The notes beneath the pieces were generated by a model. It was not told the DNA's origin, did no database searches, and was given only the letters and a program-made list of their open reading frames with translations. DNA of 64,000 nucleotides from Sphaerospermopsis kisseleviana NIES-73 (lineage in GTDB: Bacteria; Cyanobacteriota; Cyanobacteriia; Cyanobacteriales; Nostocaceae): positions 186,001 to 250,000 of the forward strand of contig NZ_AP018315.1 of assembly GCF_002368075.1 (NCBI RefSeq). Reading direction: 5' to 3'. The position numbers and the translations under genes are program-made. This document shows positions 1 through 7,957 of the stretch, piece by piece; within the stretch, counting starts at the first letter, position 1; each line of letters opens with the position of its first letter.

Positions 1-1
1 A

Positions 2-319
2 ATTCCTTACAGAACCAAGGGAGCAGCAGCAGTTTCTATAGCTGAATCTGGAATTAATGCCACTGGTATCGCTATCGGCTATCTGGATCTTAACGTAGTA
101 GATAGCAGTAAAGGATATAAGGAAAAGAAAACTACCTTAGTTATCCGCAACTTCATCTGCACTACTGCTGGTAATCGCACTCATACACCAACTGTTACCC
201 CTGTTGTTCAACCACCCACACCACAGGAAAATACTCAACAGCTAGTTGGTGCTGGTGTAGCTACAGCATCTAACAACGGACATTCTCGGAATACTAATAT
301 TTCTGACATTCCCTTTTAA
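2..319 (+). CDS. C-terminal part of an SSB-like single-stranded DNA-binding protein (5' end outside window)
   Basis: An open frame enters from the left edge and ends with TAA at 317-319, giving about 105 residues. The start is not in the window. The first ~55 residues look like beta-strand-rich OB-fold sequence (GIAIGYLDLNVVD and TTLVIRNFICTT stretches). A Pro/Thr/Gln-rich linker follows, and the chain ends in SDIPF. That last motif matches the conserved acidic/hydrophobic C-terminal tip of bacterial SSB proteins (DDDIPF type), which binds replication and repair partners. The SSB call rests mainly on the tip and linker; the fold itself is inference. A terminator-like hairpin follows immediately. 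Confidence 0.5.
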   Translation: MPYRTKGAAAVSIAESGINATGIAIGYLDLNVVDSSKGYKEKKTTLVIRNFICTTAGNRTHTPTVTPVVQPPTPQENTQQLVGAGVATASNNGHSRNTNISDIPF

Positions 320-327
320 TCATCTTA

Positions 328-357
328 CTTCTGGCTTGATGCCAGAGGTATTTTTTT
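328..357 (+). terminator. Rho-independent terminator after the SSB-like gene
   Basis: TCTGGC (330-335), loop TTGAT, GCCAGA (341-346), then GGTA and seven T residues (351-357). It begins 9 bases after the stop codon of the SSB-like gene. Confidence 0.65.
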
Positions 358-636
358 CTGTGGACAGATAATTTTTTATTAAAAAGTGGTTTAATACAGC
401 AGAAGGCAGGAGGTGAAACATGGTTACTGCTTGATAACGTGGCATAAGCCATGTTTTGATTTTCAGTTTGTAACTATTGACAATTACCTCTCCCTTAAAG
501 GAAAAGGATTGAGAAAGCGAAATTTTTGGATTGTTACCCCTGGAAAGAGGAGATTTTAAACCTTGAATGAAACAATTATCAATTGTCAATTGTCAATTAT
601 CAATTCGTAAAAAACTTGATTGTAAGGAGACACTGC
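358..636. other. Intergenic leader of parA
   Basis: No gene is supported here; short ORFs on either strand lack a ribosome site. The segment ends in heptamer repeats (listed separately) just before the parA ribosome site. Part of it, from about 500 on, is similar to the reverse complement of 48770-48870, upstream of another gene. Confidence 0.5.
571..605. repeat. Heptamer tandem repeats (STRR type) upstream of parA
   Basis: About five 7-bp units of the TCAATTG/TCAATTA kind lie directly upstream of parA, preceded by CTTGAATGAAACAATTA. The same arrangement occurs in opposite orientation at about 48765-48812. Short tandemly repeated heptamers are typical of heterocyst-forming cyanobacteria. A role as parA operator or parS is possible but not shown. 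Confidence 0.6.
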
Positions 637-1398
637 ATGAGTCGCATTATTGCGCTATTTAACCAGTCCGGCGGTGTGGGGAAAAGCACTTTAACAATGA
701 ACTTGGGGTATCATTTAGCGCAGCGTCATCCTAACCGGGTGCTATTGATTGACATGGACCCCCAAGCCAGCTTAACCACATTCATGGGACTAGAACCAGA
801 AAATCTCACCAACACCGTGTACGAAGCTGTGGTTGGAGAAGAACCTTTAGTTATACATCCTGAACAGATTCATGGACTGTCCTTAGCTCCCTCAAATATT
901 AATTTAAGTGCTGCCGAGCTAGAATTGGTATCAGCCTTGATGCGAGAAATGCGCCTCAAAGATGCGATCGCTCCTGTACTGGACAAATATGATTTTATTT
1001 TGATAGATTGTCCTCCCAGTTTGGGTATTTTGAGTGTGATCAGCTTAGTGGCAGCAACTCACGTTTTAGTTCCGATTCAATGTCAATTCAAATCTTTTCA
1101 AGGAACGGACTTGCTATTAAATACAGTAGCGACACTCCGCAAAGCCGCAAATCGTTCTTTGGCGATCGCCGGATTTATCCCGACTATGTATGATTCTCGC
1201 ACGGCTCAGGAAAGCAGAACTTTAAAAGCTATTTCCGAACAACTCTCACCCCTGGCCACGGTTTACCCACCAATTACTAAAACCATTGCCTTTGCCGATG
1301 CTAGTGAAGCACGATTGCCTTTAGCATTGTTCAATCGTAAACATCCTGCCGTTAATGTGTTAGAAAAAATAGCTCTAGGTTTAGAAAAACTGAAGTGA
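637..1398 (+). CDS. parA: ParA-family partition ATPase
   Basis: Plasmid partition ATPase of 253 residues. The Walker A motif is SGGVGKST (residues 11-18), Walker A' is LLIDMDPQAS (37-46), and a Walker B LIDCPPS follows in mid-protein. Position 11 is Ser where the classical ParA/MinD deviant Walker A has its signature Lys (KGGxxK). ATG at 637 is chosen because AAGGAGA (624-630) lies 6 bases upstream; the frame stays open to 583 but that part is repeat sequence. The stop overlaps the parB GTG start by four bases (GTGA), so the two genes are probably translationally coupled. There is no N-terminal HTH, so repression would have to come from ParB or another protein. Confidence 0.93.
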   Translation: MSRIIALFNQSGGVGKSTLTMNLGYHLAQRHPNRVLLIDMDPQASLTTFMGLEPENLTNTVYEAVVGEEPLVIHPEQIHGLSLAPSNINLSAAELELVSALMREMRLKDAIAPVLDKYDFILIDCPPSLGILSVISLVAATHVLVPIQCQFKSFQGTDLLLNTVATLRKAANRSLAIAGFIPTMYDSRTAQESRTLKAISEQLSPLATVYPPITKTIAFADASEARLPLALFNRKHPAVNVLEKIALGLEKLK

Positions 1399-2333
1399 AT
1401 ACCAGTAAAAAAGACCAACCCTATACCAGCCGCTTGAAAGGAGTAGCTGCATTGCTTGGAGATAGCGTTTACCCAAGTGAAGATACTATTAGCAATCCGC
1501 ATACAATTGGCATTGAGTCTATAAAACTGCCTAGTTCTCAACCCCGGCGTTACTTTGATGCGGAAAAGCTAGAACAGTTAGTAATATCAGTTAAAGAACA
1601 TGGTATTTTAGAACCTCTGTTAGTTCGTCCTCTGGAAGCAGGACAATATGAGTTAGTTGCAGGGGAGCGACGCTACCGAGCCGCTATCAAAGTGGGGCTG
1701 ACAGAAGTACCTGTTGTTGTTAGAAAACTCAACGATAGAGAAGCCTTGCAGTTATCGCTAGTTGAAAACCTGGTTCGAGAGGATTTGAACCCAGTCGAAG
1801 AGACTGAAGGTATTCTTCAGCTTTTAAGTTTGCGGTTAGATCAGGATACGGATAACGTGATTTCACTGCTCTACCGAATGCAAAATGAAGCCAAAGGCAA
1901 AGTTACCCAAAACGTTTTGGGTAACGAAGAATCAGAAGCAATAGAAGCTGTATTTGATGCCTTGGGAATGATCACCTGGGAATCTTTTGTTAGCAGTCGT
2001 CTCCCGTTACTGAAACTGCCAGAAGATGTACTAGAAGCCTTGCGGAAGGGTGAAATTGAATATACCAAAGCTACTGCGATCGCTCGTGTCAAAGATTTGG
2101 CACAACGAACTGCACTTTTGGAGGCGACAATAGCAGAAAATTTATCACTAACTCAGATTAATGAAAGAATTAAGGCAAGTCGTCAGGTAAACCAAGAACC
2201 ACCTTCACTCAAGAATCGTTATAAGGAAGCATCGAAGCAATTACAAAAAGCGAAGGTTTGGGAAAATCCTAAAAAGCAAAAAGCTTTGGAAAAACTTCTG
2301 GCTCAAATAGAAGCTCTGTTGGTGGAGGAATAG
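1395..2333 (+). CDS. parB: ParB-family centromere-binding protein
   Basis: 312 residues, GTG start overlapping the parA stop. The ParB/Srx nuclease-like domain occupies about residues 35-125, with the conserved core LVAGERRYRAA followed by LSLVENLVREDLNPVEE, the CTP-binding/partner box of ParB proteins. An HTH-type region follows (about 165-260, with YTKATAIARVKDL) and the tail is Lys-rich and helical. It would load on a parS site and stimulate ParA. I could not identify a clear parS inverted repeat; the heptamer repeats upstream of parA are one candidate region. Confidence 0.93.
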   Translation: MNTSKKDQPYTSRLKGVAALLGDSVYPSEDTISNPHTIGIESIKLPSSQPRRYFDAEKLEQLVISVKEHGILEPLLVRPLEAGQYELVAGERRYRAAIKVGLTEVPVVVRKLNDREALQLSLVENLVREDLNPVEETEGILQLLSLRLDQDTDNVISLLYRMQNEAKGKVTQNVLGNEESEAIEAVFDALGMITWESFVSSRLPLLKLPEDVLEALRKGEIEYTKATAIARVKDLAQRTALLEATIAENLSLTQINERIKASRQVNQEPPSLKNRYKEASKQLQKAKVWENPKKQKALEKLLAQIEALLVEE

Positions 2334-2529
2334 ACAGGAGAAGTAAGAAAACGCAGAAATACCATTTGTGAATAAAATCAAAATACACGGCTTCTGCTCA
2401 TTGGGGGTAGGAGCTAACCTATTACAAAACGAAAAAACAATACTTTTTAAACAATGTAATTTCAGAAACACTACTCTAGACTTCAGTAGTTCAGTTATGG
2501 TTTTTATTTCAGCAAAATTTCAACATTAA

Positions 2530-3894
2530 TCATTGAGAAAATAGTCGCCAAATACTGATATTTCCATAATCTCCGCTTACTAAAGTGTTTCCATCGGGAC
2601 TTATGGACAAGGAAAAAACTGCACTAGGATGAGTATAGAGATTAGACTCTAACTCTCCTGTTTGGAAGTTCCAGATTTTGATATAGCTGTCATCACCTAT
2701 ACTGAACAAAGTCTTACCATTTGGGCTAATGGCTACAGACCAAGTACAGTTCTGATGTCCACTAAGTGTAGATTTTAATTCTCCTGTTTGTAGATTCCAA
2801 ATTTTGATAGTTCCGTCACAACTCCCACTGACCAGTGTCTTACCATCCAAGCTAATTGCTAAAGAAAAAATCGTATTAGAATGACCAGTCAGAGTGGCTT
2901 TTAACTTTCCTGTCTGCAAGTTCCAAATTTTAATAATATCAACACCTCCAGTAACCAAAGTCTTTCCATCAGGACTAATTAATAAAGAACGAACTATCCG
3001 TAAGTGAGCAGGGAGAGTGAATTTTAACTTTCCTGTTTGCAAGTCCCAGATTTTAATAGTATCATCAGCACTCCCACTGATTAAGGTCTTACCATCCGGG
3101 GTGATAGCTACAGACCAAACTTTAGAATCATGACCAACAAGGGTAGATTTTAACTTTCCTGTTTGTAGATTCCAGATGTTAATAGTTTTGTCTTGACCTC
3201 CACTGACGAAAGTTTTGCTATCTGGGCTAATAGCAACCGAAAGAACTGAATGCTTTGTGAGAGTAAATTTCGGTTCTCCTGTTTGAAGATTCAGGATTTC
3301 GATGCCACCCTCATTTCCACTAACTAAAGTCTTACCATCTGAGGTTATGTCTAATCCGTAATACCAACCACGTCCCGAATTTAAGTTTTTAACTAAAGTT
3401 GCAGTTGTAATCTTTTTGCGTTGAGGAGAGGGGTTCGGTAGATTACTTAAAGAAGCATCCTTTTTATTATGAATATCAATTATATTAAATGGTACGTTAT
3501 ACAAATTATAAGAAACAATTAATATAAATAGCAGTTTAGTGATTAGATTTTTTCTAAAATATTTAACCTTAGAATACAAAAATATTGATACTATCAATAG
3601 TAAAAAAATATAAAATATAAGAAGAGGAGTATTATATTGAAGACTTAATTCTATAGCATTTGAAGGGAATAAATTAGATATATTATATTGTATTTGTTCT
3701 ATCTCTCCTCTAGTAAGCAAAACTATCTGAATATATATCCATAATGAAGGAATTAATAATATTAATGATAAAATAGTAAGATCATCAGATGGTATTTCTT
3801 TACTGGTTATCCTTTGAATAATGGGTAATATAATAACAAAAACAAATACTTCAAATACAAGAGAAAACAAAAGAAAACCCATAAATATTAACAT
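2530..3894 (-). CDS. Membrane-anchored WD40-repeat protein
   Basis: About 454 residues. The N-terminal ~150 residues hold about four hydrophobic segments (MLIFMGFLLF..., LTILSLILLIPSLWIY, LLIFYIFLLLIVSIFLY, LITKLLFILIVSYNLY). The rest is a seven-bladed WD40 propeller of ISPDGKTLVSGS..IKIWNLQTGKLK-type repeats, presumably cytoplasmic and used for protein binding. The frame opens at 3921 with TTG, but the ATG at 3894 has AGGA 10 bases upstream and is preferred. Cyanobacteria have many WD40 proteins, often fused to kinases or NTPases; no catalytic domain is visible here. It is followed on the same strand by no close gene. Confidence 0.85.
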   Translation of the reverse strand: MLIFMGFLLFSLVFEVFVFVIILPIIQRITSKEIPSDDLTILSLILLIPSLWIYIQIVLLTRGEIEQIQYNISNLFPSNAIELSLQYNTPLLIFYIFLLLIVSIFLYSKVKYFRKNLITKLLFILIVSYNLYNVPFNIIDIHNKKDASLSNLPNPSPQRKKITTATLVKNLNSGRGWYYGLDITSDGKTLVSGNEGGIEILNLQTGEPKFTLTKHSVLSVAISPDSKTFVSGGQDKTINIWNLQTGKLKSTLVGHDSKVWSVAITPDGKTLISGSADDTIKIWDLQTGKLKFTLPAHLRIVRSLLISPDGKTLVTGGVDIIKIWNLQTGKLKATLTGHSNTIFSLAISLDGKTLVSGSCDGTIKIWNLQTGELKSTLSGHQNCTWSVAISPNGKTLFSIGDDSYIKIWNFQTGELESNLYTHPSAVFSLSISPDGNTLVSGDYGNISIWRLFSQ

Positions 3895-4022
3895 TTTAAT
3901 AATTCCTGCACTTGCTTTCAAAAGTATATATTACAACGAAAAATATTTTATCTCAGTTAACACAAAAAAATTCAGTATTATCCATACTTTGAATAATCAA
4001 ATATCTATTATCTGTAGCTGTT

Positions 4023-4772
4023 TTATGTATACAAACATTTTATTTGACGACACCAATCTCTATAAGAAATAAAAATTCTTTGAAAATCATCCTCAGATGG
4101 TAACACTCCATGATGAGCAATAATATGTCGCAAACCTTCTAATTGTTCAAATCTATTTTCAATAAATTTAATGTCTCCAATGTAAGGTAGGAATAAATCT
4201 TGATGATTTCTAATAATTGTAACTAAATCTCCCCAATCAATATAATGAAGAGGTGAACTACCTCCTCTAGAAGAAATCCAGTTGTTTTTCTTTTCTTTAT
4301 CTTTACGGTCTTTTACTTTTTTTATTGTGGTTGTATTTTTAGCCTTTTCCCACCAATCATCTCCAAATTCTCTTGAAAGTATTTGTTCAATAAAACAACG
4401 AACTGAATTTTCGTAACAATGAAGTATTACATACAAACTAGACATTTTATAGGCATTTATCACATCTTCATGATTAAGATAGGGTGTATTAAATACTGCG
4501 GTAGTTTCTAATTTATTAAGAATAGCTATAAGAGTAGCTTTTGCTATTTGCATAACCACAACTAAAGAGCCATCGTCTGAATATTGATAGCCTTTTACTG
4601 CATTATTCCAAATATTTAATTCATCATTCATATCTGTATCATTAAAGATACATCTAACACTCTTCATCCAATGTGAAAAGTGTCGGAAAATCACATCTGG
4701 AGAATCATAAAAAGTCTCTAGCATAGACAAACTCTCTAATAATGACTCTATAACTTCTCGTTTATGTTTCAT
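4023..4772 (-). CDS. HEPN-domain protein, Swt1-like
   Basis: 249 residues, mostly helical and rich in aromatic residues. Near the C-terminus it has LRHIIAHHG, matching the Rx4H motif of HEPN nucleases (Arg-x4-His). The preceding EQILSREFGDDWWEKA segment resembles Swt1-type HEPN domains, whose members include RNases in toxin and defence systems. The Lys-rich stretch at about residues 150-165 may be a linker. The gene stands alone between the WD40 and lipoprotein genes, so no antitoxin partner can be named. The family call is from memory; ribonuclease activity is inference. Confidence 0.6.
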   Translation of the reverse strand: MKHKREVIESLLESLSMLETFYDSPDVIFRHFSHWMKSVRCIFNDTDMNDELNIWNNAVKGYQYSDDGSLVVVMQIAKATLIAILNKLETTAVFNTPYLNHEDVINAYKMSSLYVILHCYENSVRCFIEQILSREFGDDWWEKAKNTTTIKKVKDRKDKEKKNNWISSRGGSSPLHYIDWGDLVTIIRNHQDLFLPYIGDIKFIENRFEQLEGLRHIIAHHGVLPSEDDFQRIFISYRDWCRQIKCLYT

Positions 4773-4876
4773 AGTTAAAAACAGACTCCATTACTTCCAT
4801 TGTAGAAAATTTGCTACACATCATGTCCTAAAATTCAGGTATCCAGACTCTAACCCTATATTAATTATGAATAATA

Positions 4877-5401
4877 TTAGTTAACAATCATATTTACAAT
4901 TGTATCATTATCAGTAATTATATAAGAATCGCCTTTCTGTATTTCTTCTTTACTAAAAGTTTGTTCCAATTTTCCAATAATAACCGTGTAAAACTCTGAT
5001 GACGGTAAATTATTTATAGTGACTGGATATAAACAATAATTGACAGTTTGATTATTCAATTTAATTAATTGGCCATCATTCGGTTGCCCCAATGCCACTA
5101 CTTCAGACTTTGCGTTTTTGACAACGACTTTTAATTTTTGAATAGCAGGATTTAAATAAGCATCAGTACCCTTAGTAGCAACATTTTTTACATCTATAAC
5201 ACCGCATGGATGTCCGACAGGTTTCGTCCAATCACCTTTGATAACTAATCCTCCTTTAAAAGATAGTGTTGAGGATATATTTGTACTATTTTGAGTTGTT
5301 GAATTTTGTTCAGTTTTTTGAGTAGGAGATGTTTGAGTGCAACCGAACAGCGTTTCAATTAACATTACAGTCAAAAAAGTTTTAATCCAAAATTTATTCA
5401 T
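4877..5401 (-). CDS. Small lipoprotein of unknown function
   Basis: 174 residues. The N-terminus MNKFWIKTFLTVMLIETLFGC is a lipoprotein signal peptide with a lipobox (LFGC; Cys at residue 21). A Thr/Gln/Ser-rich linker follows, then a beta-rich domain of about 120 residues with one further Cys pair candidate (HPCG and VNYCLYP). It should be exported and lipid-anchored. I do not recognise the globular domain. Confidence 0.75.
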   Translation of the reverse strand: MNKFWIKTFLTVMLIETLFGCTQTSPTQKTEQNSTTQNSTNISSTLSFKGGLVIKGDWTKPVGHPCGVIDVKNVATKGTDAYLNPAIQKLKVVVKNAKSEVVALGQPNDGQLIKLNNQTVNYCLYPVTINNLPSSEFYTVIIGKLEQTFSKEEIQKGDSYIITDNDTIVNMIVN

Positions 5402-5917
5402 AAGTAACTCAGAGTAAAAAAAACGAACTATGTAACAATACTGTACTCAAAAAGGAGTATAAAAAGAGGGCTAATGTAGTAAAGTTGTAGTTTTCAGCAA
5501 CGACAACTCGAAAGCTACACACAGTCCACGTTTGATATCCTAGCACTATTGCAATGCAGGATCAAATGAGCAATAAAGTTACAATAAGGATTTAACAACC
5601 TGCTGGTAACATTCTGATTGATATGGATAAAATTGTACCATTTGAAAGCCTCCAGTTTTTGTAATCTGAAGTCATTATGACTATATTGTAAAATGGTGGA
5701 TCAAATAAACTTTGGGTTAATTGGTATGTTGAGAATTACCAATAAATATTGATTGACAGAATGATTATCCAGTATGGCTTACAGCCTTAGCATAACTTTC
5801 TGTTTGATTGCTCATTTACTCCCTAACACGCAAAAAGATTTTGGGAATCAATTTGTGTAGCTATCAGTTTAAAGCTAACGCTTTTCTGGAAGTAAACAAT
5901 TTAACTTCCAAAACAAT
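5402..5917. other. 516-bp intergenic region
   Basis: No supported gene. A small plus-strand frame (5808-5999) is an out-of-phase shadow of the next gene. A weak hairpin (TTGGTA/TACCAA, about 5720-5742) is the only structure I see. Confidence 0.4.
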
Positions 5918-6994
5918 ATGCTACAAGCAGTCATTCCCAACTCAAATGAAACCTTCCTCCAAAACGCTGTTGTTGAAAGATACAACTTCTCCAAATTAAA
6001 CAAAACACGCATCCGTTTCAAAATCCAGTTAAAGAAAACCACCAAAAGCAATGCTCCAAAATGGGCAGATGTTCTTAAAACGTCCCAAAATGAGCAAGAA
6101 TCAGACTTAGTAAAAGTTACAACTTCTGAAGTTGGTTTAAAGGGCATCAAAGTTTTTAAAGCTTTAGATGAAGCCGCAAACAAATTAAGACAAGAAATTG
6201 CTTCAGTCCAAGAATGGATGAATTATGACAATGGTGATTGGATTTGTTCCATAGATTTAGCACCCATAGTCTGGAGTCAATTAATCGAAATTCGAGATAA
6301 TATTGCCCCTACTTTACGCACCCAATTGAGAGAAGAGTATGACGAAGGTTACACAGATTATCAAGAACGGATTGATAAATTCCTCTCACTGAATGCTTGG
6401 CAGTTATCTGGAGAACAACAACAAGAAGTTAAGCAAAACTTAGTAAAAGCTTTTCCCTGTTTAGAGGAACTAGAAGACTACTTACAAGTAATAATTGGTC
6501 GTCCTGTGATTATTCCTGCTATTAGTGAGCAATTGTCAGAACAACAAGCTGAATGTTTGCAGCAAATAACTCGATTTATCGAGCAGTATGACACCAATTT
6601 AGAACAAACACTCAGAGAATCGGCGATCGCAGGTGGCGAACAACTAGCAGCGCAATTACTCGAAGATTTGAGCAATTGGGAGCCAGGACGCAAGCCAGTT
6701 AACTTCAAAAAGAAAATGGAACGTCATTTCAAGAAAGTGCAAATGCTTTTGGGTAACGCCAGTTTTGAAGCAGGTAGCAGTCTGGAACAAATGATGACTC
6801 ATCTAGAAGACATTCTCGAAAACGCTTCTGTAGATGCCAAAAGGCTTGATTCACAGGGACGTTCTCAATTAGAGGGAAAAATGGACGAAATTTACGCCAA
6901 GCTGCTGGATGAACAACGTCATCTTCAAAGATTAGCAAGTGATGAGGGTATGGGGTTAAGCAAAGCTACAGCCATGTCTCTCAAACTTCGGTAG
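5918..6994 (+). CDS. Unknown helical protein heading the ycf35/ycf46 cluster
   Basis: 358 residues, not recognised. The first ~50 residues are beta-like and basic (RIRFKIQLKKTTKSN); the remainder is strongly helical with Gln/Glu-rich heptads, and the C-terminal third (MERHFKKVQML ... LLDEQRHLQRLA) looks like coiled coil. A GLKGIKVFKALDEAANKLRQ stretch follows the basic part. The gene is 158 bp upstream of ycf35 on the same strand and probably belongs to the same transcription unit, so it may be a substrate or adaptor for the Ycf46-type ATPase. That functional link is inference from position only. The next genes on the plus strand follow with short gaps. Confidence 0.75.
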   Translation: MLQAVIPNSNETFLQNAVVERYNFSKLNKTRIRFKIQLKKTTKSNAPKWADVLKTSQNEQESDLVKVTTSEVGLKGIKVFKALDEAANKLRQEIASVQEWMNYDNGDWICSIDLAPIVWSQLIEIRDNIAPTLRTQLREEYDEGYTDYQERIDKFLSLNAWQLSGEQQQEVKQNLVKAFPCLEELEDYLQVIIGRPVIIPAISEQLSEQQAECLQQITRFIEQYDTNLEQTLRESAIAGGEQLAAQLLEDLSNWEPGRKPVNFKKKMERHFKKVQMLLGNASFEAGSSLEQMMTHLEDILENASVDAKRLDSQGRSQLEGKMDEIYAKLLDEQRHLQRLASDEGMGLSKATAMSLKLR

Positions 6995-7152
6995 AAAAAC
7001 CTGTCTGTATCATCTTTGAACAAACGCGAAGTGTGAGGTGTAGATGAGAATAATACACCTCATACACTTGCTACGCAATTAAGAGAGGAAGTAATAGCAA
7101 CTGTTTGCTTCCCTGTTTATCAGTATTAATTTCCCAATTCACAGTAACTAAG

Positions 7153-7599
7153 ATGTCACATTTCTCAACTGTCACCACAAAATTAACTAATCGTGAATGT
7201 TTAGTTGATGCTCTACAAGATTTGCAGCTTACCGTGCAAATTTATGAGAAACCACAATTGCTCAAAGGTTATTACGACGACTCTGAAGGCAAAAGTGCAG
7301 AGATTGTTGTCCCTGGTCATACTTTAAATGCCCGCGCAGATATCGGGTTTCTGTGGGATCAAGAAGTAAAGGTGTATCAAATCATCCACGATGCCTATGA
7401 AACCGTACCCCGACTGGGAGAAAACTTCTTTTCTCATACCCTCATGCAAGCCTACGGTAAAAACATGGTTCGCGCTAAAGCAGCACAGTTACAAGAACAG
7501 CTAGGAGAATGCACCATCACAGAAGAAACCAAGGGTCAGGTACATACCTTACGTCTTGCATTCTCAGCACATCAACAAACTCAGCAAGTACGGAGATAA
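7153..7599 (+). CDS. ycf35: DUF1257 / Ycf35-like protein
   Basis: 148 residues starting MSHFSTVTTKLTNRE, the hallmark start of Ycf35/DUF1257 proteins found in cyanobacteria and some algal plastids. The ATG at 7153 is chosen on that homology; the frame is open to 7105. Family features seen include the ...LVDALQDL... helix, a central GYY..-type beta region and a C-terminal ...YAKNMV-like segment (YGKNMVRAKAAQLQEQ). Biochemical function is unknown. It ends three bases before the DUF2997 gene, as in chromosomal ycf35 neighbourhoods. Confidence 0.85.
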   Translation: MSHFSTVTTKLTNRECLVDALQDLQLTVQIYEKPQLLKGYYDDSEGKSAEIVVPGHTLNARADIGFLWDQEVKVYQIIHDAYETVPRLGENFFSHTLMQAYGKNMVRAKAAQLQEQLGECTITEETKGQVHTLRLAFSAHQQTQQVRR

Positions 7600-7602
7600 T
7601 TT

Positions 7603-7827
7603 ATGGAAAGGGCAATATTGATACATTTTGACACTGCTACAGGTGAAGTAAAAATAGAAGCTGAAGGATTTGAGGGATTGTCCTGTCTAGAAGCAACCCA
7701 ACCTTTTGAGGAAGCTTTGGGGATGGTACAGGGCGATGCCTACGGCGGTGAACTACGCACTTACAAACCCGAATCCCATCAACAGCTTCGTAGCACTAAC
7801 ACCCATCAACACCGACTGCATCAATAA
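7603..7827 (+). CDS. DUF2997 small protein
   Basis: 74 residues. The core matches DUF2997: a two-strand start (AILIHFDTATGEVKIEAEGFEG) interrupted here by nothing, then LSCLEATQPFEEALG. These small proteins regularly follow DUF1257 genes and precede AAA ATPase genes, as here. The last ~28 residues (after LGMVQGDAYGG) are His/Gln-rich and atypical, so the C-terminus may have drifted. Function is unknown. Confidence 0.8.
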   Translation: MERAILIHFDTATGEVKIEAEGFEGLSCLEATQPFEEALGMVQGDAYGGELRTYKPESHQQLRSTNTHQHRLHQ

Positions 7828-7957
7828 ACTCAAACCAGGGAGGGGGAAGATATCTTCAATATTCCTTCCTCTCCTCATTACCCTTCACCTAAACAAGCTT
7901 TGCTATTTCATCAATACATTTTCACTGGGGAACAAACAAAATTTCTTATTCACAACC

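Noticed and set aside
583-636. N-terminal extension of ParA by 18 residues
   Set aside because: It is encoded by heptamer repeats and has no ribosome site; the ATG at 637 follows AAGGAGA.
5808-5999. 63-codon plus-strand ORF
   Set aside because: Overlaps the 5918 gene in another phase and shows no coding-like features.
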